Shown: piece by piece, positions 16,097 through 24,114 of the stretch
Numbering within the stretch: position 1 is the stretch's first letter
Layout of the letters: each line of letters opens with the position of its first letter
NCBI GenBank assembly: GCA_026389895.1
Contig: JAPLGZ010000301.1
Coordinates: forward strand, 1-37,027
Direction of reading: 5' to 3'
Length of the DNA stretch: 37,027 bases
Origin: Chloroflexota bacterium
GTDB taxonomy: Bacteria; Chloroflexota; Anaerolineae; Caldilineales; Caldilineaceae
Program-made: the position numbers and the translations under genes
The notes under the pieces: model-generated
What the model was told of the DNA's origin: nothing
The model's database searches: none
What the model saw: only the letters and a program-made list of their open reading frames with translations

Positions 16097-17443
16097 ATGC
16101 AAACCACTCAACAATTTTCGCGTCGGCAAGTGTTGAAGTTGCTAGGCATTACGGGAACAACCGTAGCGCTAGCCGCCTGCGCACCACCAGTGGCGCCTGC
16201 CCCGTCGGCAAGCAGCGAGGGCTCATCCGCCAGCACAGGCGGGCCCAGCGGGAAGGTCGTCATGTGGGCGTTCCCGCTCACCAAAAACGACCCAGAGACG
16301 ATCTGGAACCCCTTGGTCGAGAAGTTCACGAAGGAGTATCCCAATGTGCAGGTCGAAGTGCAGATGCAGTCTTTGGATGCACGCCGCGAGAAGATGCTGG
16401 CGGCAGCAGCAGCCAAAGCAACCCCAGATTTGGCCTATCTAAACAATGACATGGTCTTCTCTTTTGCACAGGCCGATGCGATTGTTTCGCTGGATGATTA
16501 CCTGCAAAAGATTGCGCCCGAATTGTCTGGCCAGTATCCCAAGGGCATGATTGACGGGCTCAAATATTCAGGCAAGTTGATGATGTTGCCCATCCTCTCT
16601 GGCGCCGTTTGTGGGCTTTACAACAAGACGCTCTACCAAGAAAGCGGGCTTGACCCGGCCAAAAATCCCCAGACCAATGACGACATTTTGAACATGTGCG
16701 TCGAGGCCAAGAAGAAGGGCTATTACGGCACCGGCTATCGCGTCAACAATCTCGAATCGTTCACGGCCTATCTCTATGGCTTTGGCGGTCGGTTGCTCAG
16801 TGCGGATCACCAGACTTCCCTGCTAGATTCGCCGGAGAGTGTGGAGACCTTTAAATTTATTGTCGATCTGTTCAAACAGGAATATGTGCCCAAAGCGGGC
16901 GCAACGGCGGCGGCGGATGCGGCCGCCGCGGCGGCAACCGACTATTTTGCTCAACAGAAACAGATCTCCACCGAATACACGTCGAACATGTCGTTGATTG
17001 GGCAGTACGAGAAACAGGTTTCGGGGATTCAACTGGGCGTGACCGAAGTGTTAAAAGCCAAGGATGGCACGCGCCGTTCAACACCAACCCTCGGCTGTCT
17101 TGGCATCTTCTCGGCTGGCCAGAATCGCGATGCGGCGGCCTATTGGTTGACCTGGCTGTTGCGGCCCGAAAATCTCGCGTTCTATAACACACAGGGTGGC
17201 TTTGTGCCGCCAACAGCCAGCGCCCGCGAGAAGTGGGAAGTGGATCCTGTGACCAAAGAATGGGGGGGCCAAGTTGAAAATATTGCCGTGGATCAGGACA
17301 TCCAATATTATTACAACAGCAACATTACGTTTATCCAACCGGTTTTGAGCGCGGCAGCCCTGGGTCAAATGGCACCAGAGGATGCGGCGAAACAGGCCGC
17401 GACCCAGATGAATGATTACATCAAAGAGAATCCGTTGAAGTAG
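16097..17443 (+). CDS. Carbohydrate ABC transporter substrate-binding lipoprotein (Tat-type)
   Basis: 448-residue extracellular solute-binding protein of the MalE/UgpB type. The N-terminus has a twin-arginine motif SRRQVLKLLG (residues 8-17) and a lipobox LAAC with Cys28, so it should be exported by Tat and anchored to the outer face of the membrane. A Ser/Ala/Gly-rich linker follows, then VVMWAFPLTKND and WNPLVEKFTKEYPNVQVEVQ, typical of sugar-binding proteins. ATG 16097 fits AGAGGAGA (16083-16090); the in-frame ATG at 16091 touches the ribosome site, and the frame open from 16013 has no start signal. An Ala-rich run (AAADAAAAAATD, about residue 275) is unusual. First gene of the importer; substrate unknown. 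Confidence 0.92.
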   Translation: MQTTQQFSRRQVLKLLGITGTTVALAACAPPVAPAPSASSEGSSASTGGPSGKVVMWAFPLTKNDPETIWNPLVEKFTKEYPNVQVEVQMQSLDARREKMLAAAAAKATPDLAYLNNDMVFSFAQADAIVSLDDYLQKIAPELSGQYPKGMIDGLKYSGKLMMLPILSGAVCGLYNKTLYQESGLDPAKNPQTNDDILNMCVEAKKKGYYGTGYRVNNLESFTAYLYGFGGRLLSADHQTSLLDSPESVETFKFIVDLFKQEYVPKAGATAAADAAAAAATDYFAQQKQISTEYTSNMSLIGQYEKQVSGIQLGVTEVLKAKDGTRRSTPTLGCLGIFSAGQNRDAAAYWLTWLLRPENLAFYNTQGGFVPPTASAREKWEVDPVTKEWGGQVENIAVDQDIQYYYNSNITFIQPVLSAAALGQMAPEDAAKQAATQMNDYIKENPLK

Positions 17444-17448
17444 GTAGA

Positions 17449-17540
17449 ACGTGATGAGTGACGAGTGATGTGTGATACGTGAAGGTAGAAATATTGTCGG
17501 CCTTTCTCACGCATCACTTTTCACTTGTCACTCGTCACGT
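17449..17540. repeat. GTGATGAGTGA-type hairpin between binding protein and permease
   Basis: 34-nt arms (17449-17482 and 17507-17540) pair at about 28 positions, several mismatches being G-U compatible. The same word family occurs at 2831-2899. Placed directly after the binding-protein stop, it may stabilise that message and limit read-through, giving more binding protein than permease (inference from other importers). Confidence 0.75.
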
Positions 17541-17560
17541 ATTAGGTATAAGGCTTCGCT

Positions 17561-18475
17561 ATGCAGAATTCAACAACTATCCCTTCCCGTAAACCTAAAC
17601 CCTGGCGGCGTTACTTAGTCTGGTATGCCTTGATTGCACCGAACGTGATCTTGTTTACGATCTTCGGCCTCCTCCCGATTATTGCCACGGTGTTGATCAG
17701 TTTCACACGCTGGAATATTCTGGGGTCACCTTCTTGGATTGGCTTGCAAAATTTTCAACGTCTGTTGCATGACGCCGAATTCTGGACCTCGTTGCGGGTC
17801 ACCTTGGTCTATGCCATTCTCTTTGTCTTGCCGTCGGCGGGCATTGCGTTGGGGCAAGCCTTGTTGATTTCACTGGCTGGGCGCTGGCAAGCGCTGTTTA
17901 GGACCATCTATTTTATCCCAGTCGTGACCTCGATCACTGTAATCGCCATGATCTGGGGCTGGCTCTTCTTGCCAGACGACACAGGCCCCTTGAACTATCT
18001 GCTGGGCAAAATTGGCATTGGCCCCCAGAGTTGGCTGCAAAGTCTTACACAGGCGCTGCCCGCGGTGGTCATTGTCGCCGTCTGGAGTGCGGTGGGCTAT
18101 TATATGGTGTTATGGTTGTCGGGGCTGCAGGGCATTCCGCAAGAGTTATTGGATGCGGCCATGGTGGATGGGGCGAATGCGTGGACCCGTTTCTGGAGTA
18201 TCACCTTGCCCTTGCTCAAGCCAACGACCATGTTTATCGTGATCATCGGCACGATCAATGCCTTCCAGGCTTTCGCGTTATTCTACTTATTAACCGGCGG
18301 TGGCCCACTCTACAATACAACAACCATCGTGCTCTTTATTTATAAACATGCCTTCCGGCTGCAAGAGATGGGCTATGCTTCGGCGGCTTCGATGATGTTG
18401 GTAGTCGTGACCATTATCACCGCCATGATCCAACGCCGCCCGATTGGGGGATGGTCTGATGTACTCTACTCGTGA
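17561..18475 (+). CDS. Sugar ABC transporter permease (MalF type)
   Basis: 304-residue inner-membrane permease with about six helices, beginning after a short basic head (PSRKPKPWRRYLVWYALIAP). The ATPase-docking loop is clear: ELLDAAMVDGANAWTRFWSI then TLPLLKPT near residues 205-235. It pairs with the next gene to form the membrane channel. No ATP-binding gene is nearby, so a shared ATPase encoded elsewhere is likely. The last residues (RRPIGGWSDVLYS) may be altered: one more G in the GGGGG run at 18446-18450 would end the frame at the TGA at 18457-18459, overlapping the next ATG in a TGATG junction. This is only a possibility. Confidence 0.92.
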   Translation: MQNSTTIPSRKPKPWRRYLVWYALIAPNVILFTIFGLLPIIATVLISFTRWNILGSPSWIGLQNFQRLLHDAEFWTSLRVTLVYAILFVLPSAGIALGQALLISLAGRWQALFRTIYFIPVVTSITVIAMIWGWLFLPDDTGPLNYLLGKIGIGPQSWLQSLTQALPAVVIVAVWSAVGYYMVLWLSGLQGIPQELLDAAMVDGANAWTRFWSITLPLLKPTTMFIVIIGTINAFQAFALFYLLTGGGPLYNTTTIVLFIYKHAFRLQEMGYASAASMMLVVVTIITAMIQRRPIGGWSDVLYS

Positions 18476-19290
18476 ACAATTTGTCAAGCCGGTCCTGCGT
18501 CCCGCTACGTCGCACGCCTTTTGCGGCCATGTTTATCGTGCCCTTTCTCTACATGATCTCGATCTCGTTTCGACCGAACATGGAGATCCTGACCTTTCCC
18601 ATTTCGCTAATTCCCGAAGAACCAGGCATGGGGGCGTTCACTTCTTTATTCGCCGGCACCGCAATGACGAACTGGATCTTCAATAGCTTCTTGGTGACAA
18701 TTACCGTCACGCTGCTGCAACTCTTTACTTCGTCGATGGCTGGGTATGGCTTTGCGCGCGGTGATTTTCCGGGCAAGGATATCATTTTCTGGCTCCTGAT
18801 GAGCGCGATCATGATTCCCTTCACCGTGACGATGATCCCGTCTTATATCTTAATCGCGCGCTTGCAATGGATCGACACATTTTATGCGCTGATTATCCCA
18901 GCCGCCACTTCGATCTTTGGCACTTTTCTCTGCCGCCAATTTATCTTGACGATCCCGCGCACCTATGATGATGCGGCGATCGTTGATGGTTGCTCGGTGT
19001 GGGGCGTCTATTATCGCATTCACCTGCCATTGATGACACCGGTATTGGCAACGCTAGGGGTGCTGGCCTTTTTGGGCACCTGGAATGATTTTGTTTGGCC
19101 ACTGCTGGTCTTGCAATCCAATACCATGAAGACCATTTCAGTGGGTCTGGCCAGTATGCTAACCTATCAAGGCGGCGCCTCGATCCGCATGGCAGGGGCC
19201 ACAGTTACTTTTTTGCCCACCTTGATCGTCTTCATCCTTCTCCAACGCTACGTCATCCGCGGTTTTGTGCTCTCCGGGCTTAAAGGCTAG
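18459..19290 (+). CDS. Sugar ABC transporter permease (MalG type), likely N-terminal frameshift
   Basis: The main frame (from about 18500) encodes some 260 residues with five or six membrane helices. The docking loop is RTYDDAAIVDGCSVWGVYYR followed by IHLPLMTP, and the end LQRYVIRGFVLSGLKG is standard. The head is abnormal in this frame: the available ATG at 18472 gives NNLSSRSCVPLRRTP with no ribosome site. In another frame ATG 18459 gives MYSTREQFVKPVLR, a normal MalG-type head. Removing one C from CCC at about 18502-18504 joins them as FVKPVLRPLRRTPFAAMFIV. So an indel or sequence error is likely, like the one in the lacI-type gene. Coordinates span the restored gene (about 277 residues). 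Confidence 0.82.
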
Positions 19291-19398
19291 TAGTCTGGTC
19301 AGTTAACCGGTGGCCAGCCGCTTCGTCATGCGAGCCAAGCTAAAAGCGATTCGTTCGTAGCCTAGTTACACCGCCCCTTTGGCTACTCATCAAGAAGA

Positions 19399-19444
19399 CC
19401 AACGGCGAAGCGCCGCAAGCAGGCTTGCGGCGCTTCGCCGTTGG
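19399..19444. repeat. Perfect 22-bp hairpin after the ABC importer
   Basis: CCAACGGCGAAGCGCCGCAAGC (19399-19420) is followed by AG and then its exact complement (19423-19444). It lies about 110 bp after the permease stop. There is no T-run, but so GC-rich a stem could stop transcription or protect the 3' end of the message. Confidence 0.85.
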
Positions 19445-19551
19445 GTTGGTGTCGCACCCCAGCTATATTTGTATAATGGTTGCAACCCCGTTGATGAGTC
19501 AAGTATCCACTTGACTCTGACACCGAGGTACAGCTGTTTTGCTTAGCGCGG

Positions 19552-19881
19552 CTACCCTTTCGTAGCAGCATATCGCTGTAATAGCTGTAAATTTCTGAGA
19601 TTCACCCGCCGGAACATATACATCAGATCCCCAACAAAGGGTACAGCGCCTACCACAAAATTCAACCCAATATTGCCGACCATTTGCAGCATAATCCGCC
19701 CAGGCACGTCTAATTGAAAAGCAATCCAGACGAGATATAAAGATAAAATAGCATCCGTCAGATCACCGATGCCAGGAACCAGGTTAATGATGGCGCTCAA
19801 GCCAAAACGATAAGGCCCAAGTTGGAAGCGATTATCCAGTAGATTGGCCAATCTGGTCGCTATTTTTAAATGAGAATTCAT
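19552..19881 (-). CDS. DUF4112 membrane protein
   Basis: A 109-residue protein with the DUF4112 pattern: LANLLDNRFQLG, then INLVPGIGDLTDAILSLYLV and NFVVGAVPFVGDLMYMFRR. Two PxxGD motifs, each in a membrane-dipping helix, and a closing NLRNLQLL are typical. Function unknown; presumed inner membrane. I chose ATG 19881 because GGAG lies upstream and the family starts here; the frame open to 20091 adds a non-family head. It is transcribed toward the ABC importer's end, with the hairpin at 19399-19444 between the convergent units. Confidence 0.88.
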   Translation of the reverse strand: MNSHLKIATRLANLLDNRFQLGPYRFGLSAIINLVPGIGDLTDAILSLYLVWIAFQLDVPGRIMLQMVGNIGLNFVVGAVPFVGDLMYMFRRVNLRNLQLLQRYAATKG

Positions 19882-20242
19882 AATACGCAGATCTCCAGTA
19901 TGTTGGTACGCGCACTTGGCAAATAAGTTTATTAAACTTTCCCTAAGATACCATCGACTCGGCCTATCCTCTATCAGCGTAAGGCTGAGCCATCTGTAGG
20001 ACAAACGTGCAAAAGGGTATCCCTTTGGCTTACAATGGGAGATTGAGGCTAAGGGGAAAGGAGTTTGACATCTCTGAAATGAGCGCTTCATGAACCTTTT
20101 TGTACAATTTATACGTTAAGTTACGTTGCTTTGCGTTTATCCAGGTTAGGCCATTTGCTGGCGCAAAAATCGACCAACAGCCTTTAAGCAGCCGGCCGGA
20201 TAAGCAGTAATTTTCTGATTGGTCAATGGTTGGAGTTTGTTT
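19882..20242. other. Divergent intergenic region before the MscS-type channel
   Basis: 361 bp between the DUF4112 gene (minus) and the channel gene (plus). Promoters for both should lie here, but I see no clear -35/-10 pair. No gene or strong repeat is evident. GGAG followed about eight bases later by ATG 20243 is the channel's ribosome site. Confidence 0.35.
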
Positions 20243-21838
20243 ATGGATATTTATACAGAAAAATTTACCAATATTTTTGTGATTCTAGGCGAATTGCTGG
20301 CGCTGCTGGTCCTCTTTTTTCTTGTTATGCATTTGCTGCGTGTCAATGCCAAACGACTGGCCCAAACGAGCCATTTCTCGTCTTATTACGGACATTTTGA
20401 ACAAGCCCAAAATTTGGTCAAGTGGGTGCTCTTTGTGTTGTTTGCCATGTGTGGGATTGCGCTGGCGGCCTGGGATATTACCTTGCTCGTGCAAAACCAA
20501 AATGTATGGGATTATACGCTGCGCCTGGTCACGACGATCCTGCCGCTCGGTTTTTGGATCGAGTTAGGCGTAAACTTGGGGCGCATCCTGGTCAATATTC
20601 TGGTCACTTATTTCATGCTAAAGATCGTGGATCGCGCGCTCAGTTATTTTCAAGCAGAGGCAAAACAGGCCGAACTCTTGCGCATTGAAACGACCACGAT
20701 CGAAGCGCTGTTCGCCAAGCTCAGTAAGATTATCAAATACACCATCTATCTTTTTGCCCTGGTGCTTGCGATGCGCATGTTGCCGCTGCCCAGTGTGATC
20801 GATCAAACAGCGTCGATTGTACTCAAAATTTATCTGATTTTGGCCGTAGGCCGATTGCTCGTCCTGTTAGTGCCTGATATTTTGGATACGTTGGACGCCT
20901 TAAGCAAAAAATATATTCGCGTGATCAATCTAGACGAATTCTACAACCAGGCCCATACCCTGATTCCGCTGCTCAAACGCTCGCTGGAATATATGATCTA
21001 TGTGCAGGTTGCCACACTGGCGCTGATTAAAATTCCTTGGATGGTCACACTGTTTCCCTACGGCGCAATCTTGTTGCAATGGATTGCCATCTTTTTTCTC
21101 AGCCGGGTCTTGGTCGAGATCTTTAACTGGCTGATCGACAAATTCATGCTGGGTAACGATGAGCTTTCCGAAGGGCAACAGCAGCAACGCTTGACCTTTG
21201 CGCCTTTGATCAAGAGTATCGCCCGCTATGCCACCTATTTTGGCGCAGGCTTGTTTCTTTTGCGGGCGCTGAACGTCAATATTACACCGATTGTCACCGC
21301 CATTGGTGGTGTAGGGTTGATTGTAGGTCTGGCGGCGCAACCGGTGCTGAACGACTTGGTATCTGGCATGTTCATTTTGTTTGAAAATTTGTATATGGTG
21401 GGTGATCAGATCGAGGTGAGCGGTGCGCGCGGGATCGTGGAAGCGATTGACGTGCGCACGACCCACATTCGCGGCGAAGATGGCCGCATCTACATGCTTC
21501 GCAACGGCCAAATCGGCCAGGTGATCAACTATTCGCGCAACTATTCATATGCGGTCGTTTCGTTAACGGTCGATAATGAAGCCGATCTGGATGGGGTCTA
21601 TGCCACGGTGCATACGATTGGTCAACAACTGGCCTCAACCAACAAAACCGTGCTGTCGCCCACCGAAATCGAAGGGATTCAGGAAGTGGGGCCCGATGGG
21701 GTGAAGTTGCGCATTGTCACCAAGACCAAGCCTGGGCACAGCGAGAAAGTGGCGCGTGACTTGCGCGCCCGGATCAAAAAGTCATTTGCTGGCGAAACCC
21801 AGGTGCTCCCTACCGTGACCAGGGTACTGGTCAAATAA
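20243..21838 (+). CDS. MscS-family mechanosensitive ion channel
   Basis: 531 residues: about six to eight membrane helices over the first 360 residues, then the conserved MscS core. The pore-lining and adjoining region reads IGGVGLIVGLAAQPVLNDLV (about residue 355 on), followed by FENLYMVGDQIEVSGARGIV and LRNGQIGQVINYSRNY of the beta domain. A C-terminal alpha-beta domain closes the protein (RIVTKTKPGHSEKVARDLRA). MscS channels open under membrane tension and release osmolytes. The extra N-terminal helices place it with larger MscS paralogues. ATG 20243 is preferred over the in-frame TTG at 20219. The fit with the Kdp potassium system in the same window is thematic, not operonic. Confidence 0.93.
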   Translation: MDIYTEKFTNIFVILGELLALLVLFFLVMHLLRVNAKRLAQTSHFSSYYGHFEQAQNLVKWVLFVLFAMCGIALAAWDITLLVQNQNVWDYTLRLVTTILPLGFWIELGVNLGRILVNILVTYFMLKIVDRALSYFQAEAKQAELLRIETTTIEALFAKLSKIIKYTIYLFALVLAMRMLPLPSVIDQTASIVLKIYLILAVGRLLVLLVPDILDTLDALSKKYIRVINLDEFYNQAHTLIPLLKRSLEYMIYVQVATLALIKIPWMVTLFPYGAILLQWIAIFFLSRVLVEIFNWLIDKFMLGNDELSEGQQQQRLTFAPLIKSIARYATYFGAGLFLLRALNVNITPIVTAIGGVGLIVGLAAQPVLNDLVSGMFILFENLYMVGDQIEVSGARGIVEAIDVRTTHIRGEDGRIYMLRNGQIGQVINYSRNYSYAVVSLTVDNEADLDGVYATVHTIGQQLASTNKTVLSPTEIEGIQEVGPDGVKLRIVTKTKPGHSEKVARDLRARIKKSFAGETQVLPTVTRVLVK

Positions 21839-21937
21839 TGGACGATAAGCCAGGCCTGGTTGTATACTAGGGGAAGGCGAAGGAATTTGGCTGGCTAGCC
21901 ATGTGCCGAGCGCCCATTACCGAAAGGAGCACCAGTT

Positions 21938-22129
21938 GTGAGTCTGCCTGGACCCGCCTTTTATGATGACGAAGCCGTTTTTGCCACCTATCAGCAGCGC
22001 CGCCAGCAACCAGACAATCCAAATGATCTGCTGGAAAAACCGATCATCCTGGCCACCTACGAACGACGCCAACGCATCCCACTCTTCTTACTGATGGCGG
22101 GACGCAAGCCGCCCCTTCCCCACCCATAG
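21938..22129 (+). pseudogene. Truncated N-terminus of a SAM-dependent methyltransferase (63 aa)
   Basis: GTG 21938 follows AAAGGAGC with good spacing. The first 38 residues (YDDEAVFATYQQRR, QPDNPNDLLEKPIIL) match my memory of the head of a class I methyltransferase group whose members start YDD..VFATY...R..PDNPND.LEKP and go on to a Gly-rich SAM-binding loop. Here the sequence changes after EKPIIL to ATYERRQRIPLFLLMAGRKP and stops. No SAM motif or methyltransferase body follows in any frame before ywbE. It is either a gene remnant left by deletion or a new short protein built from one. The start signals look intact, so it may still be translated. Confidence 0.6.
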
Positions 22130-22151
22130 CATAAATACAGGGAGATTTCGC

Positions 22152-22364
22152 ATGAACGGTCAAATGAGGAAAGATATAAAACCGGGGCTTACGGTTGATA
22201 TTGTCTTAAAAGAAGATCAGCGCAGCGGTAAACGCACGCGTGGGGTGGTAAAAGATATCTTGACAAGTTCCCCACAACATCCACATGGCATTAAAGTGCG
22301 GCTGGAGAGCGGTGAGGTCGGGCGTGTCCAGGCGGTTATTGATCCAGGCCCCAAAGTTGGCTGA
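22152..22364 (+). CDS. ywbE: YwbE family protein
   Basis: 70 residues, close to the usual YwbE (DUF2196) length. The signature is nearly complete: NGQMRKDIKPGLTVDIVLKE, a KRTRGVVKDIL segment, then SPQHPHGIKVRLESGEVGRV. A small soluble beta-rich domain, widespread in bacteria, with no established function. AGGGAGA lies before ATG 22152. The gene begins 22 bp after the methyltransferase remnant, so both probably share a transcript, and ends near a hairpin that separates it from the convergent kinase gene. Confidence 0.92.
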   Translation: MNGQMRKDIKPGLTVDIVLKEDQRSGKRTRGVVKDILTSSPQHPHGIKVRLESGEVGRVQAVIDPGPKVG

Positions 22365-22421
22365 ATTTCTCCCGAAATTCGGGAAGCGCCGTTTTGGGAG
22401 GTCCACGAGTTTTCTGCCAGC

Positions 22422-22458
22422 GCTGGAGGCTACAGGGTCATAGTTTGCAGCCTCCAGC
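22422..22458. terminator. Hairpin between convergent ywbE and kinase genes
   Basis: GCTGGAGGCT (22422-22431) and AGCCTCCAGC (22449-22458) are perfect complements with a 17-nt loop, between two convergent stop codons. It could serve either strand. A smaller CCCGAAATTCGGG palindrome lies just after ywbE at about 22370-22382. Confidence 0.6.
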
Positions 22459-22470
22459 CTGATAAAAGGG

Positions 22471-23553
22471 CTAGCTACTCGCCAAGGCCATTGGCAGAGA
22501 AACAGTAAAACAACTACCCTGGCCCGGCTGGCTATCCACAGCCAGCGAGCCGCCTTGGGCTTCTGTAAAGATTTTACAGATCCATAACCCGAGCCCAAAT
22601 CCTTGCTCCTGGGCTGTACCCGGTCGCTGGGCACTGGAAAAAGGTTGAAAAAGCTGCTGAATTTCAGCGCTGTCCATCCCCAAACCGCTGTCTTTGATGC
22701 GAAATTCCAACATCTCCGCGTTGTAGCTGGCGGCTAATTCAATCGTGCCACCTGCTGGCGTAAATTTAATCGCATTATTCACCAGGTTGCTTAGAATCTG
22801 AATCGTTTTGGGCACATCGGCCCGGATATTAATCTCAGGCGCAACGGTGGGCGCCAGATAACAGATCCCTTTATAATCGGCCTGAGGCTTCGTCTCGGTA
22901 AAGACCTGGTGCAGCAAGCCATTCAGGGCAATTTCACTGGGCTGCGCGGTGATTTTTCCTGACTCGGAAAGTACAAGATTTAAGGTATGATTGACCAATG
23001 CCATCTGCGCTTTTGCCGCTGTGTGAATGCGGTCGGTATATTTTTCGACCAGCGAGGCATCAACATCCATCTGTTCCAGGGTTTTGCCGATCATCTCATT
23101 CGCGATCATGATCGTTGTGAGCGGTGAACGTAGATCATGTGCGACGATGGCCAGCATATCACTCTTGAGCTTGAGCAGCTGATCCAACGAAGTGACGCAG
23201 TGTTGGGCATTCGCCATCAGCAGTCCGGCTTCATCACGAAATTGAACAGGTAATTGCGGGAGCTGCCCTTGCTGAAGGTAATTATAAAGCGCCTGCGAGG
23301 TCTGCGCGACGGGCGCTAACAAGTGGTGCTGGATAACGATCGTGAGCAGAGAGCCAGCAAGCGTGGCCACCAAAGTCACGAGAAGGGTCGGCCAGGCCAC
23401 CGACCAGCTACTGCTCTGTAAAATAATATGTAACACAAGTGATAGGAGCGGGATATGAACACCAATGAAGGCAACCAACAGAAATTTACTTAGATAAGAT
23501 TGTGGCCAGCGGCTCCTAGATAACTGGCTGTAAAGTGTAAGTGAGTGATGCAT
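22471..23553 (-). CDS. Membrane sensor histidine kinase
   Basis: 360 residues from ATG 23553, chosen because AAAAGGG sits six to seven bases upstream; in-frame ATGs at 23568 and 23580 have weaker signals. Two membrane helices (about 23-45 and 52-75) enclose a very short external loop, so sensing is probably within the membrane or cytoplasmic. The kinase core has the phospho-acceptor His139 (VAHDLRSPLTTI), an N box (LSNLVNNAIKFTPAGG), G1 (IKDSGLGM) and G2 (GFGLGLWICK), all intact. No response regulator is adjacent, so it is an orphan kinase here. Signal and partner are unknown. Confidence 0.93.
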   Translation of the reverse strand: MHHSLTLYSQLSRSRWPQSYLSKFLLVAFIGVHIPLLSLVLHIILQSSSWSVAWPTLLVTLVATLAGSLLTIVIQHHLLAPVAQTSQALYNYLQQGQLPQLPVQFRDEAGLLMANAQHCVTSLDQLLKLKSDMLAIVAHDLRSPLTTIMIANEMIGKTLEQMDVDASLVEKYTDRIHTAAKAQMALVNHTLNLVLSESGKITAQPSEIALNGLLHQVFTETKPQADYKGICYLAPTVAPEINIRADVPKTIQILSNLVNNAIKFTPAGGTIELAASYNAEMLEFRIKDSGLGMDSAEIQQLFQPFSSAQRPGTAQEQGFGLGLWICKIFTEAQGGSLAVDSQPGQGSCFTVSLPMALASS

Positions 23554-24114
23554 ATCGACCCTTTTCATTAAAAATTCCATGGTTTGATAGTTCGTTAGTA
23601 TCGCTGTGCGCGAGGGTAACAAGCCGAGTAGTTTACGCTAGAAATCAGTCAAAGTATGTATAAAGCTCCCCAAGATAAGCCTACTTTTTACTCTGCAAAG
23701 CAGCAGGCAGGCAGGCAGGTTTCGCTGTGTGTAGCGGGTGTTGATGGTGATTAACCATTTATTGCGGTCATTGGGGCGCGCGGCAGATTGACTGACCCAT
23801 TACCGCTTTATTTGGTTAATGCCCATCAATTACCGCAGACGGCTTTTCAAACAGCCTCTTACTATTTAGCGAGTTTAGGAGGAAGGGGGTTTGGAGTTTT
23901 ACTAGAGACAGGCAGCGCGCAAAGGTGGCCAGGATATTCCCAGAGCGCCGAGTGGGTAATTCACAGCCAGGATTATGCGATAAGGGGAAAAAGGCATAAA
24001 ATAGAAAAAGGGAGCGCAAGCCTAGCATGTTGGCGCATGAAACTTACAACACCACAGCCCTTTAGGTGTACAGCGTCTAATTCATATCACGCACCAGAAC
24101 AGGAACGATGCATT
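23554..24114. other. Divergent region between kinase and enolase-family genes
   Basis: 561 bp. It holds a short GCAG-unit tandem run (about 23701-23718), the second copy of the ATGGTG..CGGTCATT inverted repeat (23741-23829), and no credible gene. An open frame from 23788 is continuous with the downstream enzyme, but its first 109 codons start inside the repeat and show no enolase-family similarity. Confidence 0.5.
23741..23829. repeat. Inverted-repeat element, copy 2 (ATGGTG...CGGTCATT family)
   Basis: The left arm 23741-23768 (TTGATGGTGATTAACCATTT onward) and right arm 23802-23829 are imperfect inverted copies. Both ends match copy 1 (9827-9966): ATGGTGnTTAACnATTTATT, CGGTCATT, TTGACTGA, TTACCG, TTATTT and AATGCCCAT in the same order. 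The centre is about 25 bp shorter than in copy 1. Confidence 0.75.
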
